A DNA stretch of 64,000 bases from Ulvibacterium sp. (GTDB lineage: Bacteria; Bacteroidota; Bacteroidia; Flavobacteriales; Flavobacteriaceae): the NCBI RefSeq assembly GCF_028285715.1, contig NZ_JANQOO010000017.1, positions 558,001-622,000 of the forward strand. Reading direction: 5' to 3'. The translations under genes and the position numbers were made by a program. Positions within the stretch are counted from its first letter, which is position 1. Each line of letters opens with the position of its first letter. The notes beneath the pieces were generated by a model. It was not told the origin of the DNA. It saw only the letters and a program-made list of their open reading frames with translations, and made no database searches. Of the stretch, positions 52,279-61,713 are shown piece by piece.

Positions 52279-53997
52279 TTACCAAAAGTATCCTACCACA
52301 ATGGTAGTAATGACCAATAATACAATGGCGAGATACCGATAATTTTTATACCATGGGAGGGCACTGAGTTCTTCCGTCTCTTCCGTAAACATTTCCTTTT
52401 TGTAGGTATACTCCCGTACCTGATCCTCGTCTGGAAGACCGGTCAACAAACTCACCGTAATATGGACAACAATGCTAATAACGAACAACAGATTGGCTTT
52501 TGCCAAAAAGTGGAAATCATTGAGGTAAGGGGAAATATCATATGCCGCCGACAATATCATAAAAAGAGCGAAGGCACCACCGACCAACAAACTAACAAAG
52601 GCTCCAGTACCGTTCGCCCTTTTCCAAAAAAGTCCCAATATAAACGCAGATACCACAGGAGGGCTGGTAAATGCGATAACCAACTGCAAATAGCCCCATA
52701 ATGAATCACTTACCTTTTCAATGAACGGCACCCATGCAGAAGCGAGAACCACCAAAATCAAGGTAGCTATTTGGCCCGCCCGAACCAATTGTTTACTCGT
52801 CATTTCCGGGCGAAGTTGTTTTACAAAATCCATAGTGATCAAGGTGGATGCCGAATTGAACGTTGCCGAGACCGACGACATCATGGCCGCCAAGAGACCC
52901 GCCACCACCAAACCTAAAATTCCGGTTGGTAGCAATTGAAACAATAATACCGGATAGGTAAGGTTAGGACAATCTGCCAAATTCTGGCACATTCCACCAT
53001 CGGCTATGGGATAATTGAGGCCGGAAATATCCAAGTTATTAAAAAGCAACAAGGCCAACACACCGGGAACGACCATAATAAAAATAACCGGGAGTTTTAA
53101 AAATCCAGCAAATAGTGCACCCCATCTCCCATGGTTTAAGTCCTTAGCTCCGAGAACCCGCTGTACCATAAACTGGTTATTTGCCCAGAAATAGAATCCC
53201 AAAAGAGGAACTCCGGTCAACAATCCCCACCAGGGCATAAACTCATCATTGTCCGGACGCACCAAACTAAATACCTCGCCCGAATTGGACGGAATGAACT
53301 TACCTTCGGCGGCCCTATCCCCAAAATTCACTTCCCCACCAGCCAACATGGCATCCAATTTTCCCATCATTCCTTGCCAACCGCCCCCAAGTTGGTCAAA
53401 GGCGAAATACGTAAGGAGACAAGAGCCAATAATAAGCAGTACAGCCTGTATCACCTCGGTCTGAATTACCGAGTTTAGGCCTCCAGGAATGGTATAGGCC
53501 GCTGCTGCAATGGCCAACATAATGATAATATAGGTTGAGCTAATATCTGGGAACAACAACTTTAAAACAATACTACCTACATAGAGACCGGCAGCTGTGT
53601 CCACAAGGACATTTCCCAAAATGGTTATGAAGGAAAAATAATAGCGAGATCGCTTATCGTATCGACGCATCATAAATTCCGGCATCGTATATACCCCGGA
53701 TTTTAAATAGAAGGGCAGGAAGAAAATGGAAAAGAAGATTAAGATTACAACAGCATACCATTCATAGTTGTAGACGTTGATATTGGTCTGAAAGCCATCC
53801 GAGGCCAATCCTACCAAGGTAGAACTGGAAATATTGGCCGAAAACAAGGCAATACCTACAATGGGCCAAGTCATGGTCCTACCTCCCAAAAAGTAGTCCT
53901 CCGAACTGCTTCTCTTGGACTTCGATATACCATATATGATAATTCCTACAAGATAAACCAGAATTACAATGACGTCCAATGTTTCCAATCCGCCCAT
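52279..53997 (-). CDS. Sodium/solute symporter (SSS family)
   Basis: 572 residues, about fourteen helices, with the SSS motifs Asp-Tyr-Phe-Leu-Gly-Gly-Arg, Gly-Gly-Leu-x-x-Val-Ile-Gln-Thr-Glu and Ala-Ala-Met-Met-Ser-Ser. The pattern is nearest to Na+/sugar (vSGLT-like) carriers, which drive sugar or related solute uptake with the sodium gradient. Substrate unproven. A LacI-type inverted repeat lies about 200 bp upstream, which fits a sugar-regulated transporter. Confidence 0.9.
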   Translation of the reverse strand: MGGLETLDVIVILVYLVGIIIYGISKSKRSSSEDYFLGGRTMTWPIVGIALFSANISSSTLVGLASDGFQTNINVYNYEWYAVVILIFFSIFFLPFYLKSGVYTMPEFMMRRYDKRSRYYFSFITILGNVLVDTAAGLYVGSIVLKLLFPDISSTYIIIMLAIAAAAYTIPGGLNSVIQTEVIQAVLLIIGSCLLTYFAFDQLGGGWQGMMGKLDAMLAGGEVNFGDRAAEGKFIPSNSGEVFSLVRPDNDEFMPWWGLLTGVPLLGFYFWANNQFMVQRVLGAKDLNHGRWGALFAGFLKLPVIFIMVVPGVLALLLFNNLDISGLNYPIADGGMCQNLADCPNLTYPVLLFQLLPTGILGLVVAGLLAAMMSSVSATFNSASTLITMDFVKQLRPEMTSKQLVRAGQIATLILVVLASAWVPFIEKVSDSLWGYLQLVIAFTSPPVVSAFILGLFWKRANGTGAFVSLLVGGAFALFMILSAAYDISPYLNDFHFLAKANLLFVISIVVHITVSLLTGLPDEDQVREYTYKKEMFTEETEELSALPWYKNYRYLAIVLLVITTIVVGYFW

Positions 53998-54269
53998 GAT
54001 AGTATTGATTTAGTTTAGTTAGTTTTTATCGGTTCATTTTGGTATTTCGACAATCAATTGCCATTATTTTGACATATCCCCCATATCTATCGACCACTTT
54101 TGAGAAATCCACAAAATGCAATAGTCTCCGAATATAACGTTTTTCATGAGTTCTTAAAAAAATCTTAAATAGAAAATGGTAAATTTTATTACGAAAACGT
54201 TTGCGTTTTCCGATTACCACAAAAAGAGGAGAAAAAACCCTAAAGTTTTGAAAACCTTGCCCTTAAACT
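53998..54269. other. Long regulatory gap upstream of the symporter
   Basis: 272 bp between queG and the symporter, both on the minus strand. It contains the inverted repeat at 54194-54211. The imperfect -7 candidate TATATTCG is the best promoter-like word seen. A 64-codon minus-strand ORF here (54026-54220) crosses these signals, has no recognisable domain and is not called. Confidence 0.5.
54194..54211. promoter_or_regulatory. LacI-like inverted repeat upstream of the symporter
   Basis: GAAAACG-TTTG-CGTTTTC, two perfect 7-bp arms around a 4-bp centre. LacI/GalR-family operators are palindromes with AAACG-like half-sites, so this is a candidate binding site. It is about 197 bp before the symporter ATG and 58 bp past the queG stop. 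Confidence 0.45.
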
Positions 54270-55190
54270 TTACTTCACGAAGTTGATATTTCTCTTAAGG
54301 CCGGAAAATTTAGTGCGTTTTACCGCCGATTTTTGAAAAACCCTTTTGAAGACATCCTCCGTTATTTCCTCCCAATCTTTCTTGGTCATGGACAGTAATT
54401 CCGGTTTCGGATCAAATAGAGGTTCATTATGGGATTTGGAAAATCGATTCCAGGGACAGACATCCTGACAAATATCACAACCAAAGATCCAATCCTTAAA
54501 TTGGTCCTTAAATGCGATTGGAATTTCGTTTTTGAGTTCGATGGTAAAATAGGATATGCATTTGCTCCCATCCACTATATAGGGTTCCACAATTGCCTCT
54601 GTGGGACAGGCATCGATACAAGCGGTACAGGAACCACAATGATCGGTTACCGGGGAATCATAATCCAATTCCAAATCTACGATAAGCTCAGCGATGAAAT
54701 AGAAGGAACCTACCTGTTGTGTAAGCAGGTTACTATGCTTACCCAGCCATCCCAAACCACTTTTAACGGCCCAGGCCTTATCCAATACCGGAGCTGAATC
54801 CACGAAGGCCCTGCCGTGTACCTCCCCAATTTCATTCTGAATGAACCGGAGCAGGTTTTTGAGCTTTTCCTTTATCACATAGTGGTAGTCCGCGCCATAC
54901 GCATATTTTGAGATTTTATAGGAACCGGTGTTTTGGGTTTCGGAGGGATAGTAATTCAACAGCAATGAAATCACTGATTTTGCACCATCTACGAGCTTGG
55001 TGGGATCCAAACGCTTGTCGAAATGGTTTTCCATATAACGCATTTCCCCATGCATGGCACTGTCTAGCCATTTTTCTAGTCTAGGGGCCTCTTCCTCCAA
55101 AAACTCAGCTTTGGAAATACCACAGGATAAAAAACCCAGGCGCCGTGCTTCCTCTTTTATTAAAACCGTATGTTTACCTTTCCCATACAT
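54270..55190 (-). CDS. queG: Epoxyqueuosine reductase QueG
   Basis: 306 residues. Two [4Fe-4S] motifs are clear: [12 protein letters not shown] (about residues 185-196) and [11 protein letters not shown] further on. The cobalamin-dependent enzyme reduces epoxyqueuosine to queuosine in tRNA, the last step of Q biosynthesis. Its start abuts the P450 stop with no gap. Confidence 0.95.
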   Translation of the reverse strand: MYGKGKHTVLIKEEARRLGFLSCGISKAEFLEEEAPRLEKWLDSAMHGEMRYMENHFDKRLDPTKLVDGAKSVISLLLNYYPSETQNTGSYKISKYAYGADYHYVIKEKLKNLLRFIQNEIGEVHGRAFVDSAPVLDKAWAVKSGLGWLGKHSNLLTQQVGSFYFIAELIVDLELDYDSPVTDHCGSCTACIDACPTEAIVEPYIVDGSKCISYFTIELKNEIPIAFKDQFKDWIFGCDICQDVCPWNRFSKSHNEPLFDPKPELLSMTKKDWEEITEDVFKRVFQKSAVKRTKFSGLKRNINFVK

Positions 55191-56516
55191 TTATATGCGT
55201 GCCGTAAATTTCACAAACGCCTCACTGGGCTTTAAACTGATCAGTGGATGAACCTTAATTTCCCTGGTAGTGGACAACTGGTATTTCCTTACCAAAAAGG
55301 CAATGGTCATAAGCATTTCGTACATAGCAAAATTATTGCCCACGCACATTCGAGGTCCGGCCCCGAAAGGAAAGTATTGACCGGAAAAGTCCCTTTTGCC
55401 ATCGGCAACAAAGCGTTCCGGAACAAAGTGATCGGGGTCTTCCCAGAAATCCACATGGCGATGTAACTCATAAATACTCATCAACCAGACGGTGCCTGTT
55501 TTAAAAACATGTCCTTCAAGGGTATCTTCGGCCAAACTTACCCGGTCCATAAAATATACCGGAGGATAAAGGCGCATGGATTCCTCTAAGCACTGTTGGG
55601 TATAGGGCAATTGAGTCAAAGCCAATATGCTGTTCCCCCTTTCAAAATCAATATCCTTTACTTCTTGGTAAAGCCTTTGTTGAACTTCAGGATGTCTCGC
55701 CAATAACATCAGAGTAAAGCTCAACGCGTTGGCCGTTGTTTCATGGCCTGCAGTAAAAAGTACCATGACCTCATCTATGAGCTGCTGCCTCGGCATAGGT
55801 TTACCATCTTCGTAACGTGCACTCAATAGCATATCCAGCAAATCGTCTTTTTCTTCCTTGGAGTCCAAGCGTTCCTGAACGATTCCATTAATCAAATTCC
55901 TTGCCCGAACAGCTAATCTTAAATGTTTTTGGATATCCCCGTTCAAATGAAACCACCATTTGAGGTAGGGCATTCGCATTTCCTTGATCAGCATTTTTTG
56001 ATTGGCAATTGTAATTTCCTTTAGGCGTTGCATTCTATCCCGAATATTGTCCGCGCTAAAAAGGGACTTTGCCACTACTTGAAAGGCCAGATCTCCCATT
56101 AAAGGAAAAATGTCCTGTTCGGCATTTACCTTTACCTCTTTTAGTTCGGTTACAATGGCTTTATACATCATGCGTATAAGGCCTTCCAACTTTTTCTTGT
56201 GGAAGGCAGGCTGTATCATCCGTCGATGTACTCGCCAAAACTCGCCATTGGATGTCAGCAGCCCATGTCCAATATATTTGGCCAATTCCTTGGTCTGTAA
56301 AGATGATTTTCCATAATTCTTGTGATTTTTTTGAAGTATATGCCTGATGGATTCCGCATTCCTGGTAAAGACCCAGTCGTTTCGTCTCCCTAAATTTATC
56401 CTGAAGGTATCGCCATACTTTTGGAAATAATGGTGATGAAAGGGCAAAGGGTTTTTTAGGATTGTCCTTCTGTTCCTTAGCACTTCATATCGGGGGATAC
56501 TTGGCAAATCCTTCAT
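55191..56516 (-). CDS. Cytochrome P450
   Basis: About 441 residues from the ATG at 56516. The codon before it (TTG) is not needed. The haem-ligand loop Phe-Gly-Ala-Gly-Pro-Arg-Met-Cys-Val-Gly places the axial Cys near residue 391. The I-helix Ala-Gly-His-Glu-Thr-Thr and the Glu-x-x-Arg (Glu-Ser-Met-Arg) are also present. It is a soluble-type monooxygenase of unknown substrate. The ATG overlaps the ruvB stop by one base (TGATG), and queG starts right at its stop, so the three genes are translated as a coupled unit. It needs external ferredoxin/reductase, not encoded here. Confidence 0.93.
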   Translation of the reverse strand: MKDLPSIPRYEVLRNRRTILKNPLPFHHHYFQKYGDTFRINLGRRNDWVFTRNAESIRHILQKNHKNYGKSSLQTKELAKYIGHGLLTSNGEFWRVHRRMIQPAFHKKKLEGLIRMMYKAIVTELKEVKVNAEQDIFPLMGDLAFQVVAKSLFSADNIRDRMQRLKEITIANQKMLIKEMRMPYLKWWFHLNGDIQKHLRLAVRARNLINGIVQERLDSKEEKDDLLDMLLSARYEDGKPMPRQQLIDEVMVLFTAGHETTANALSFTLMLLARHPEVQQRLYQEVKDIDFERGNSILALTQLPYTQQCLEESMRLYPPVYFMDRVSLAEDTLEGHVFKTGTVWLMSIYELHRHVDFWEDPDHFVPERFVADGKRDFSGQYFPFGAGPRMCVGNNFAMYEMLMTIAFLVRKYQLSTTREIKVHPLISLKPSEAFVKFTARI

Positions 56517-57538
56517 CAAAACAAGCCCGGCTGATTTCCCCCTTTTACCCGACCCAAATGTTTATAGGCCAATCCGGTCACCTCCCGACCTCGAGGGGTT
56601 CGCATAATAAAACCTTGCTGGATCAAAAAAGGCTCGTAGACCTCCTCAATGGTCTCCGCACTTTCAGAAACTGCAGTGGCCAGGGTAGTAATTCCAACAG
56701 GGCCTCCTTTGAATTTATCGATTATGGTGGTCAGAATCTTATTGTCCATTTCATCCAGGCCATGGGCATCCACATGCAAGGCCTTAAGACCAAATTTGGA
56801 GATATCCATATCTATATTGCCATTACCCTTTATCTGGGCAAAATCGCGAACGCGGCGTAGAAGGGCATTGCAGATTCGCGGAGTACCCCTACTGCGACCG
56901 GCAATCTCTATGGCGGCCTCATTGGTAATAGGCACTTTTAAAATATCCGCACTACGTTGTACTATTGTAGATAGCAATTCCGTAGAATAATATTCCAAGC
57001 GACTGGAAATACCAAAGCGTGCGCGCATAGGTGCCGTTAATAAACCCGAACGTGTTGTTGCCCCTACCAAAGTAAAGGGGTTAAGATTAATCTGTACGGA
57101 TCGGGCGTTGGGTCCTGTTTCTATCATGATATCGATTTTATAGTCTTCCATGGCAGAATAAAGATATTCTTCCACGATAGGGCTTAATCTATGAATCTCA
57201 TCGATAAAAAGGACATCCCTTTCTTGAAGATTGGTCAACAGACCAGCCAAATCCCCCGGCTTGTCCAACACCGGTCCCGAAGTAATCTTAATACCTACTC
57301 CCAGTTCATTGGCCAGAATATGGGCCAATGTAGTTTTGCCCAATCCAGGTGGGCCGTGGAACAGTGTGTGGTCCAGAGCCTCTCCTCTTAGATTGGCGGC
57401 CTGTACAAAAACTTTTAAGTTTTCAAGAACTTGTTCCTGTCCGGTAAAATCACCGAATGTAACAGGTCTCAAAGCCCTTTCTATATCCAGTTCTTCCTTG
57501 GAAAAGTTCTCTGCCGTTGGGTCTAAGTGTTCGTTCAT
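56516..57538 (-). CDS. ruvB: Holliday junction branch migration ATPase RuvB
   Basis: 340 residues, full length. Walker A [10 protein letters not shown], Walker B Leu-Phe-Ile-Asp-Glu-Ile-His-Arg-Leu and the sensor region Gly-Ala-Thr-Thr-Arg-x-Gly, with a C-terminal winged helix. It powers branch migration with RuvA. First gene of the ruvB-P450-queG cluster. An exact -7 element lies 8-15 bp before the ATG, leaving almost no leader. Confidence 0.97.
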   Translation of the reverse strand: MNEHLDPTAENFSKEELDIERALRPVTFGDFTGQEQVLENLKVFVQAANLRGEALDHTLFHGPPGLGKTTLAHILANELGVGIKITSGPVLDKPGDLAGLLTNLQERDVLFIDEIHRLSPIVEEYLYSAMEDYKIDIMIETGPNARSVQINLNPFTLVGATTRSGLLTAPMRARFGISSRLEYYSTELLSTIVQRSADILKVPITNEAAIEIAGRSRGTPRICNALLRRVRDFAQIKGNGNIDMDISKFGLKALHVDAHGLDEMDNKILTTIIDKFKGGPVGITTLATAVSESAETIEEVYEPFLIQQGFIMRTPRGREVTGLAYKHLGRVKGGNQPGLF

Positions 57539-57545
57539 ATCCTAA

Positions 57546-57553
57546 CAAAGATA
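57546..57553 (-). promoter_or_regulatory. -7 element of the ruvB cluster
   Basis: TATCTTTG on the minus strand, an exact match to TAnnTTTG, ending 7 bp before the ruvB ATG. This implies a leaderless or very short-leader transcript. The -33 element is not clear. Confidence 0.5.
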
Positions 57554-57662
57554 CTAAAGCATGCACAAGTAGCTACATGAATTAAACTCAAATGGATGCC
57601 TTATGCCGTTAGGTTATCTTAAGGTTAAATTCGGAGTAAGCAAGTTGATGATTTTGACCTAC

Positions 57663-57676
57663 ATGACATTTGTCAT
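57663..57676. promoter_or_regulatory. Inverted repeat upstream of the pckA promoter
   Basis: ATGACA-TT-TGTCAT, two perfect 6-bp arms, lying 23 bp before the -7 element of pckA. Its position near the -33 region suits an operator for a dimeric regulator of gluconeogenesis. Which regulator is unknown. Confidence 0.45.
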
Positions 57677-57699
57677 CTTTTTTACCCTTAATCATCAAC

Positions 57700-57707
57700 T
57701 ACATTTG
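57700..57707 (+). promoter_or_regulatory. -7 element of pckA
   Basis: TACATTTG, exact match to TAnnTTTG, 49 bp before the ATG at 57757. The transcript start would be near 57713, which rules out the longer frame from 57670. Confidence 0.6.
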
Positions 57708-57756
57708 CATAAGATTTATGAGCAAATACTATATATCAACTTTAAAACAATTTAAC

Positions 57757-59343
57757 ATGGCAGAAGCATTTAATCTTCGGAAATACGGTATAGACACCGA
57801 GACCATTTATCGTAACAGTAGTGTTCCCGTACTTTATGAACTGGGACTGAGATTGGAAAAGGGTACCGCAATTTCCGATGTAGGCGCCCTGATGACCTAT
57901 TCTGGGGAAAAAACGGGTCGTAGCCCAAAGGACAAACGTATCGTGAGGCACCCAGATTCTGAAAATAATATTGACTGGGGCGATATCAATATAGGGCTGG
58001 ATGAACACACCTATATGGTAAACCATGAACGTGCTCTTGATTATCTCAATACACGCGATCACTTGTTTGTTGTGGATGCTTTTGCGGGATGGGACCCAGA
58101 CTATAGAATAAAGACAAGGATTATTTGTACACGGGCCTATCATGCGCTTTTTATGCAGAACATGTTAATCATGCCCACCAAAGAGGAATTGGCCAATTTT
58201 GGTGAGCCGGATTATGTAGTTATGAACGCCGGTGGTTTTCCAGCCAACCGCTACACATCCGAAATGACATCCAAGACAAGTATTGACGTAAACCTGGAGC
58301 GAAAGGAAATCGTGATATTGGGTACGCAGTACGCCGGGGAAATGAAAAAAGGTCTCTTTGGTGTTATGAACTACCTTATGCCATTGGAAGGTGTAATGCC
58401 TATGCACTGTTCCGCAAATGTGGGTGAAAAAGGTGATGTAAGTATTCTTTTCGGTCTTTCCGGAACGGGTAAAACTACCTTAAGCGCGGATCCCAAGCGA
58501 AAATTGATTGGTGACGACGAGCACTGCTGGACCGATAAAGGAACCTTTAATATTGAAGGAGGTTGTTATGCCAAGGCCATTGACCTTTCCGAGGAAAATG
58601 AACCTGATATCTTTAATGCTATCCGATTTGGTACCGTCCTTGAAAATGTGGTATATGACAAGAATACCCGCGAAGTAGACTATACCGATGTCTCCATAAC
58701 ACAGAATACGAGGGCGTCTTATCCTATTGAGTTTATTGACAATGTACAGATTCCTTGTATAGCTGGCCATCCCGAAAACATTATTTTCCTAACCTGTGAT
58801 GCTTTTGGTGTATTGCCTCCGGTCAGCAAGTTGACCCCCGAACAAGCTAGTTACCACTTTATCTCAGGGTACACAGCGAAAGTCGCCGGAACGGAAATGG
58901 GGGTAACCGAACCTCAGGCAACATTCAGTGCTTGCTTTGGAGCTGCCTTTATGATGTGGCATCCCAATAGGTATGCCGAGTTACTGGCCGAAAAAATAAA
59001 AACACACAAAGCTACGGCTTGGCTGGTAAATACCGGATGGAACGGTAGTGGTTCCCGTATGAAATTGAAGTATACAAGGGCTATGATCGATGCAATCCAT
59101 AATCACGACTTTGATAACGTGGAATATGTTACGGATGAGGAGTTTGGCTTCCAAATTCCGACCAGTTGTCCAAACGTTCCGGAAGAGGTTCTAATTCCTA
59201 AAAATACATGGGAAGATAAGGAGAAATATACCCAAGTTAAAAACAAACTGGTTACCCTTTTCAACGATAATTTTGAGCAATTCAAGGCCAATGTGAACCC
59301 TGAAATCGTCGCTGCCGGTCCAAAAATTGCAGAACCCGCATAG
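57757..59343 (+). CDS. pckA: Phosphoenolpyruvate carboxykinase (ATP)
   Basis: 528 residues from the ATG at 57757, the usual size for the ATP-dependent enzyme. The kinase loop Gly-Leu-Ser-Gly-Thr-Gly-Lys-Thr-Thr-Leu-Ser and the metal/substrate motif Gly-Asp-Asp-Glu-His-Cys-Trp are seen, as are Tyr-Ser-Gly-Glu-Lys-Thr-Gly-Arg-Ser-Pro-Lys-Asp near the N-terminus. It converts oxaloacetate and ATP to PEP and CO2, the entry to gluconeogenesis. With maeB on the other strand it sets the C4/C3 node. Promoter and terminator are both visible. Confidence 0.97.
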   Translation: MAEAFNLRKYGIDTETIYRNSSVPVLYELGLRLEKGTAISDVGALMTYSGEKTGRSPKDKRIVRHPDSENNIDWGDINIGLDEHTYMVNHERALDYLNTRDHLFVVDAFAGWDPDYRIKTRIICTRAYHALFMQNMLIMPTKEELANFGEPDYVVMNAGGFPANRYTSEMTSKTSIDVNLERKEIVILGTQYAGEMKKGLFGVMNYLMPLEGVMPMHCSANVGEKGDVSILFGLSGTGKTTLSADPKRKLIGDDEHCWTDKGTFNIEGGCYAKAIDLSEENEPDIFNAIRFGTVLENVVYDKNTREVDYTDVSITQNTRASYPIEFIDNVQIPCIAGHPENIIFLTCDAFGVLPPVSKLTPEQASYHFISGYTAKVAGTEMGVTEPQATFSACFGAAFMMWHPNRYAELLAEKIKTHKATAWLVNTGWNGSGSRMKLKYTRAMIDAIHNHDFDNVEYVTDEEFGFQIPTSCPNVPEEVLIPKNTWEDKEKYTQVKNKLVTLFNDNFEQFKANVNPEIVAAGPKIAEPA

Positions 59344-59370
59344 TTTCATTTTTTATTTAGTTATATGTTA

Positions 59371-59403
59371 AAATCCCCGATCAGGTTTGATCGGGGGTTT
59401 TCA
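59371..59403 (+). terminator. Terminator of pckA
   Basis: CCCCGATCA (59375-59383) pairs with TGATCGGGG (59388-59396), 9 bp, 4-nt loop, then G-T4. Confidence 0.9.
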
Positions 59404-59454
59404 TTGGGTCCTGTATCCTTTTTAGATTCTCCCTTAAAATTGTAACTTCATATC

Positions 59455-61713
59455 ATGGAAATGTACACGTCGGGGATTCTTCAATATATTCCCTTTTTTT
59501 ATGTCATATGGTCAGATGATCTGTTATCAGCTTCTGAAATTGCCGTTGTTGAAAAGGCCCTAAAGCAAGACGGCTCATTGTCCAAAACCGAAAGGGACAC
59601 TTTGTTCAAATGGCTAATACGGGCAACACCTCCTTCCGATATGGAGTTCAAAAACTGGAAGCGTACCATTTCCAAATCTACCGTAAGACTAGTGGAGAGC
59701 GATACCTATCCTTTGGCCACTTTTAGTCAAAAAGTAGTCTGCAGCTATTACGATGAATGCCCATTCAACGAAAATCTAAAGTACATAGAAATAAATCTTG
59801 GTATACAACCCAACCACTATAACCATCTTTTTGATGTAGAGGTGGTTCACCAAAGGACATCCAACTACTATGATGCCCAAAAATTAGACGCCCTTTTAAA
59901 AGGAAGGCATGCCAAGGTAATGGATGACTTCCGCTCTTTTTTATCCCATCCCCTTTTTAAGTGGAACATTCATAGGGACAAGGATGAATTTAGGAAGCGG
60001 GTCTTGGAGCAAGTAAAGTTTCTGGGAGAAAAGGGTTATGGTGCCATGGCGTACCCGGACAACTATGGCGGAACCGGGGATATGGAAGGTTATGCCACCA
60101 TTTTCGAAAGTTTAATGTACGTTGATGGTAGTCTTGCCATCAAGTTTGGGGTACAGTTCGGCTTATTTGGAGGAAGCATTCAAAAATTGGGAACCAAAAG
60201 GCATCATGACCTCTATCTAAAGAAAACCGGACAAGCCAAGCTTTTAGGCTGTTTTGCCATGACGGAAACGGGGCATGGCTCCAATGTAAGGGGTATTAAG
60301 ACCACCGCGACCTACGACTCCAAAACCGACGAAATCATCATTCATACCCCTGGCGAAAAAGACAACAAGGAGTATATTGGGAATGCCCTGCATGCTAAAA
60401 TCGCCACTGTATTTGCACAACTTATCGTAAATGGAAAAAACGAAGGAGTGCACGCCGTTTTAGTTCCTTTACGTGATTCCGAGCATCGGTTATTACCTGG
60501 GATAACCGTAGAAGATAATGGGTATAAGCTAGGGCTCAATGGCGTGGATAACGGTAAAATTTGGTTTAATCAGGTACATGTGTCAAGGCAGAACTTGTTG
60601 AATAAATACGGTCATATAAATGATGATGGCACCTACCATTCGGATATCCAAAATCCGAACAAGCGCTTCTTTACCATGCTGGGTACTTTGGTAGGTGGAC
60701 GTATTTGTGTGGCCCGTGCCGGATTGGGTGGGGCCAAATTTGCGCTGGCCATTGCTATAAAATATGCCTTACAAAGAAGGCAATTCAATGATAATATAAA
60801 AATTCAGGAGGACTTATTATTGGACTATCCCACACATCAATTGCGGCTTACACCCTTAGTTGCCAGTGCCTTTGTCTACCATGTTACCTTGGACAAGATT
60901 ATGGAAGCCTATTGCCATGACGACAATGCGGATAAACGTAAGGTGGAGACCCAGGTGGCCGGCCTAAAATCCTTGATTACTTGGTATGCCAACAACACTA
61001 TCCAAGAATGTAGGGAAGCCTGTGGAGGTAAGGGTTATCTAATTGAAAACCGTATCGCGGATCTCAAGGGCGATGTGGATATTTTTACCACATTTGAAGG
61101 CGACAATACGGTGTTATTGCAATTGGCTGCCAAAGGGGTGCTTTCGGATTTTAGGGCGGAATTCAATAGTGCAGGTTTTTCCTCCGTATTGCGATTACTA
61201 ACGACTCAACTTGGAGAAAGACTTTCCGCCATTAACCCAATATACACCAATAAAACGGATAAGGAACATCTATACAGTTCCAAATTCCATAAACACGCTT
61301 TTAATTATAGGACCAAAAGATTGACCTATACGTTGGCCATGCGCATACGTAATCATATAAAGAAGGGAGTTCCTTCTTATCAAGCATTCCTTAAAGTTCA
61401 GACGCATCTATTAGCTTTGGGAAAGGCTTACAGTGTAGAGTTGGCCTACACGCAATATTCTAATTTTGCCTCTTCGATCGAGGATGAAAAAAACCGTTTA
61501 TTGTTCCAAAAACTGGGAACACTTTATGCGCTGTATGAAATCCGAAAAGATGCCGAATGGTTTTTGGAACAGGGTTATATAGGAAGAACCAAATCAAAGG
61601 CGATACGACAAAGAGTAGAGCGCCTCTGCTCTGAGTTAAGGCCACATATGGAAACTTTGGTGGACGGTTTTGGTATTCCCGAACATTGTATTACCGCGCC
61701 AATCGCTTCTTAA
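59455..61713 (+). CDS. Acyl-CoA oxidase / acyl-CoA dehydrogenase family protein
   Basis: 752 residues, longer than bacterial acyl-CoA dehydrogenases (about 380) and like peroxisomal-type acyl-CoA oxidases. The core is recognisable by Tyr-Gly-Gly-Thr-Gly, Cys-Phe-Ala-Met-Thr-Glu-Thr-Gly-His-Gly-Ser-Asn, Gly-Gly-Arg-Ile-x-Val-Ala-Arg-Ala and Ala-Cys-Gly-Gly-Lys-Gly-Tyr, the last near the catalytic glutamate region (Phe-Glu-Gly-Asp-Asn-Thr). It oxidises acyl-CoA to 2-enoyl-CoA. If it uses oxygen it makes H2O2. The 3' end overlaps the convergent GIN-domain gene by 3 bp. Confidence 0.93.
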   Translation: MEMYTSGILQYIPFFYVIWSDDLLSASEIAVVEKALKQDGSLSKTERDTLFKWLIRATPPSDMEFKNWKRTISKSTVRLVESDTYPLATFSQKVVCSYYDECPFNENLKYIEINLGIQPNHYNHLFDVEVVHQRTSNYYDAQKLDALLKGRHAKVMDDFRSFLSHPLFKWNIHRDKDEFRKRVLEQVKFLGEKGYGAMAYPDNYGGTGDMEGYATIFESLMYVDGSLAIKFGVQFGLFGGSIQKLGTKRHHDLYLKKTGQAKLLGCFAMTETGHGSNVRGIKTTATYDSKTDEIIIHTPGEKDNKEYIGNALHAKIATVFAQLIVNGKNEGVHAVLVPLRDSEHRLLPGITVEDNGYKLGLNGVDNGKIWFNQVHVSRQNLLNKYGHINDDGTYHSDIQNPNKRFFTMLGTLVGGRICVARAGLGGAKFALAIAIKYALQRRQFNDNIKIQEDLLLDYPTHQLRLTPLVASAFVYHVTLDKIMEAYCHDDNADKRKVETQVAGLKSLITWYANNTIQECREACGGKGYLIENRIADLKGDVDIFTTFEGDNTVLLQLAAKGVLSDFRAEFNSAGFSSVLRLLTTQLGERLSAINPIYTNKTDKEHLYSSKFHKHAFNYRTKRLTYTLAMRIRNHIKKGVPSYQAFLKVQTHLLALGKAYSVELAYTQYSNFASSIEDEKNRLLFQKLGTLYALYEIRKDAEWFLEQGYIGRTKSKAIRQRVERLCSELRPHMETLVDGFGIPEHCITAPIAS

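Noticed and set aside
54026..54220. 64-codon minus-strand ORF between the symporter and queG
   Set aside because: Very basic, no recognisable domain, and it covers the palindrome and likely promoter region of the symporter.
57670..57756. Longer N-terminus of pckA
   Set aside because: It spans the -7 promoter element and is absent from the conserved start of PEP carboxykinase.
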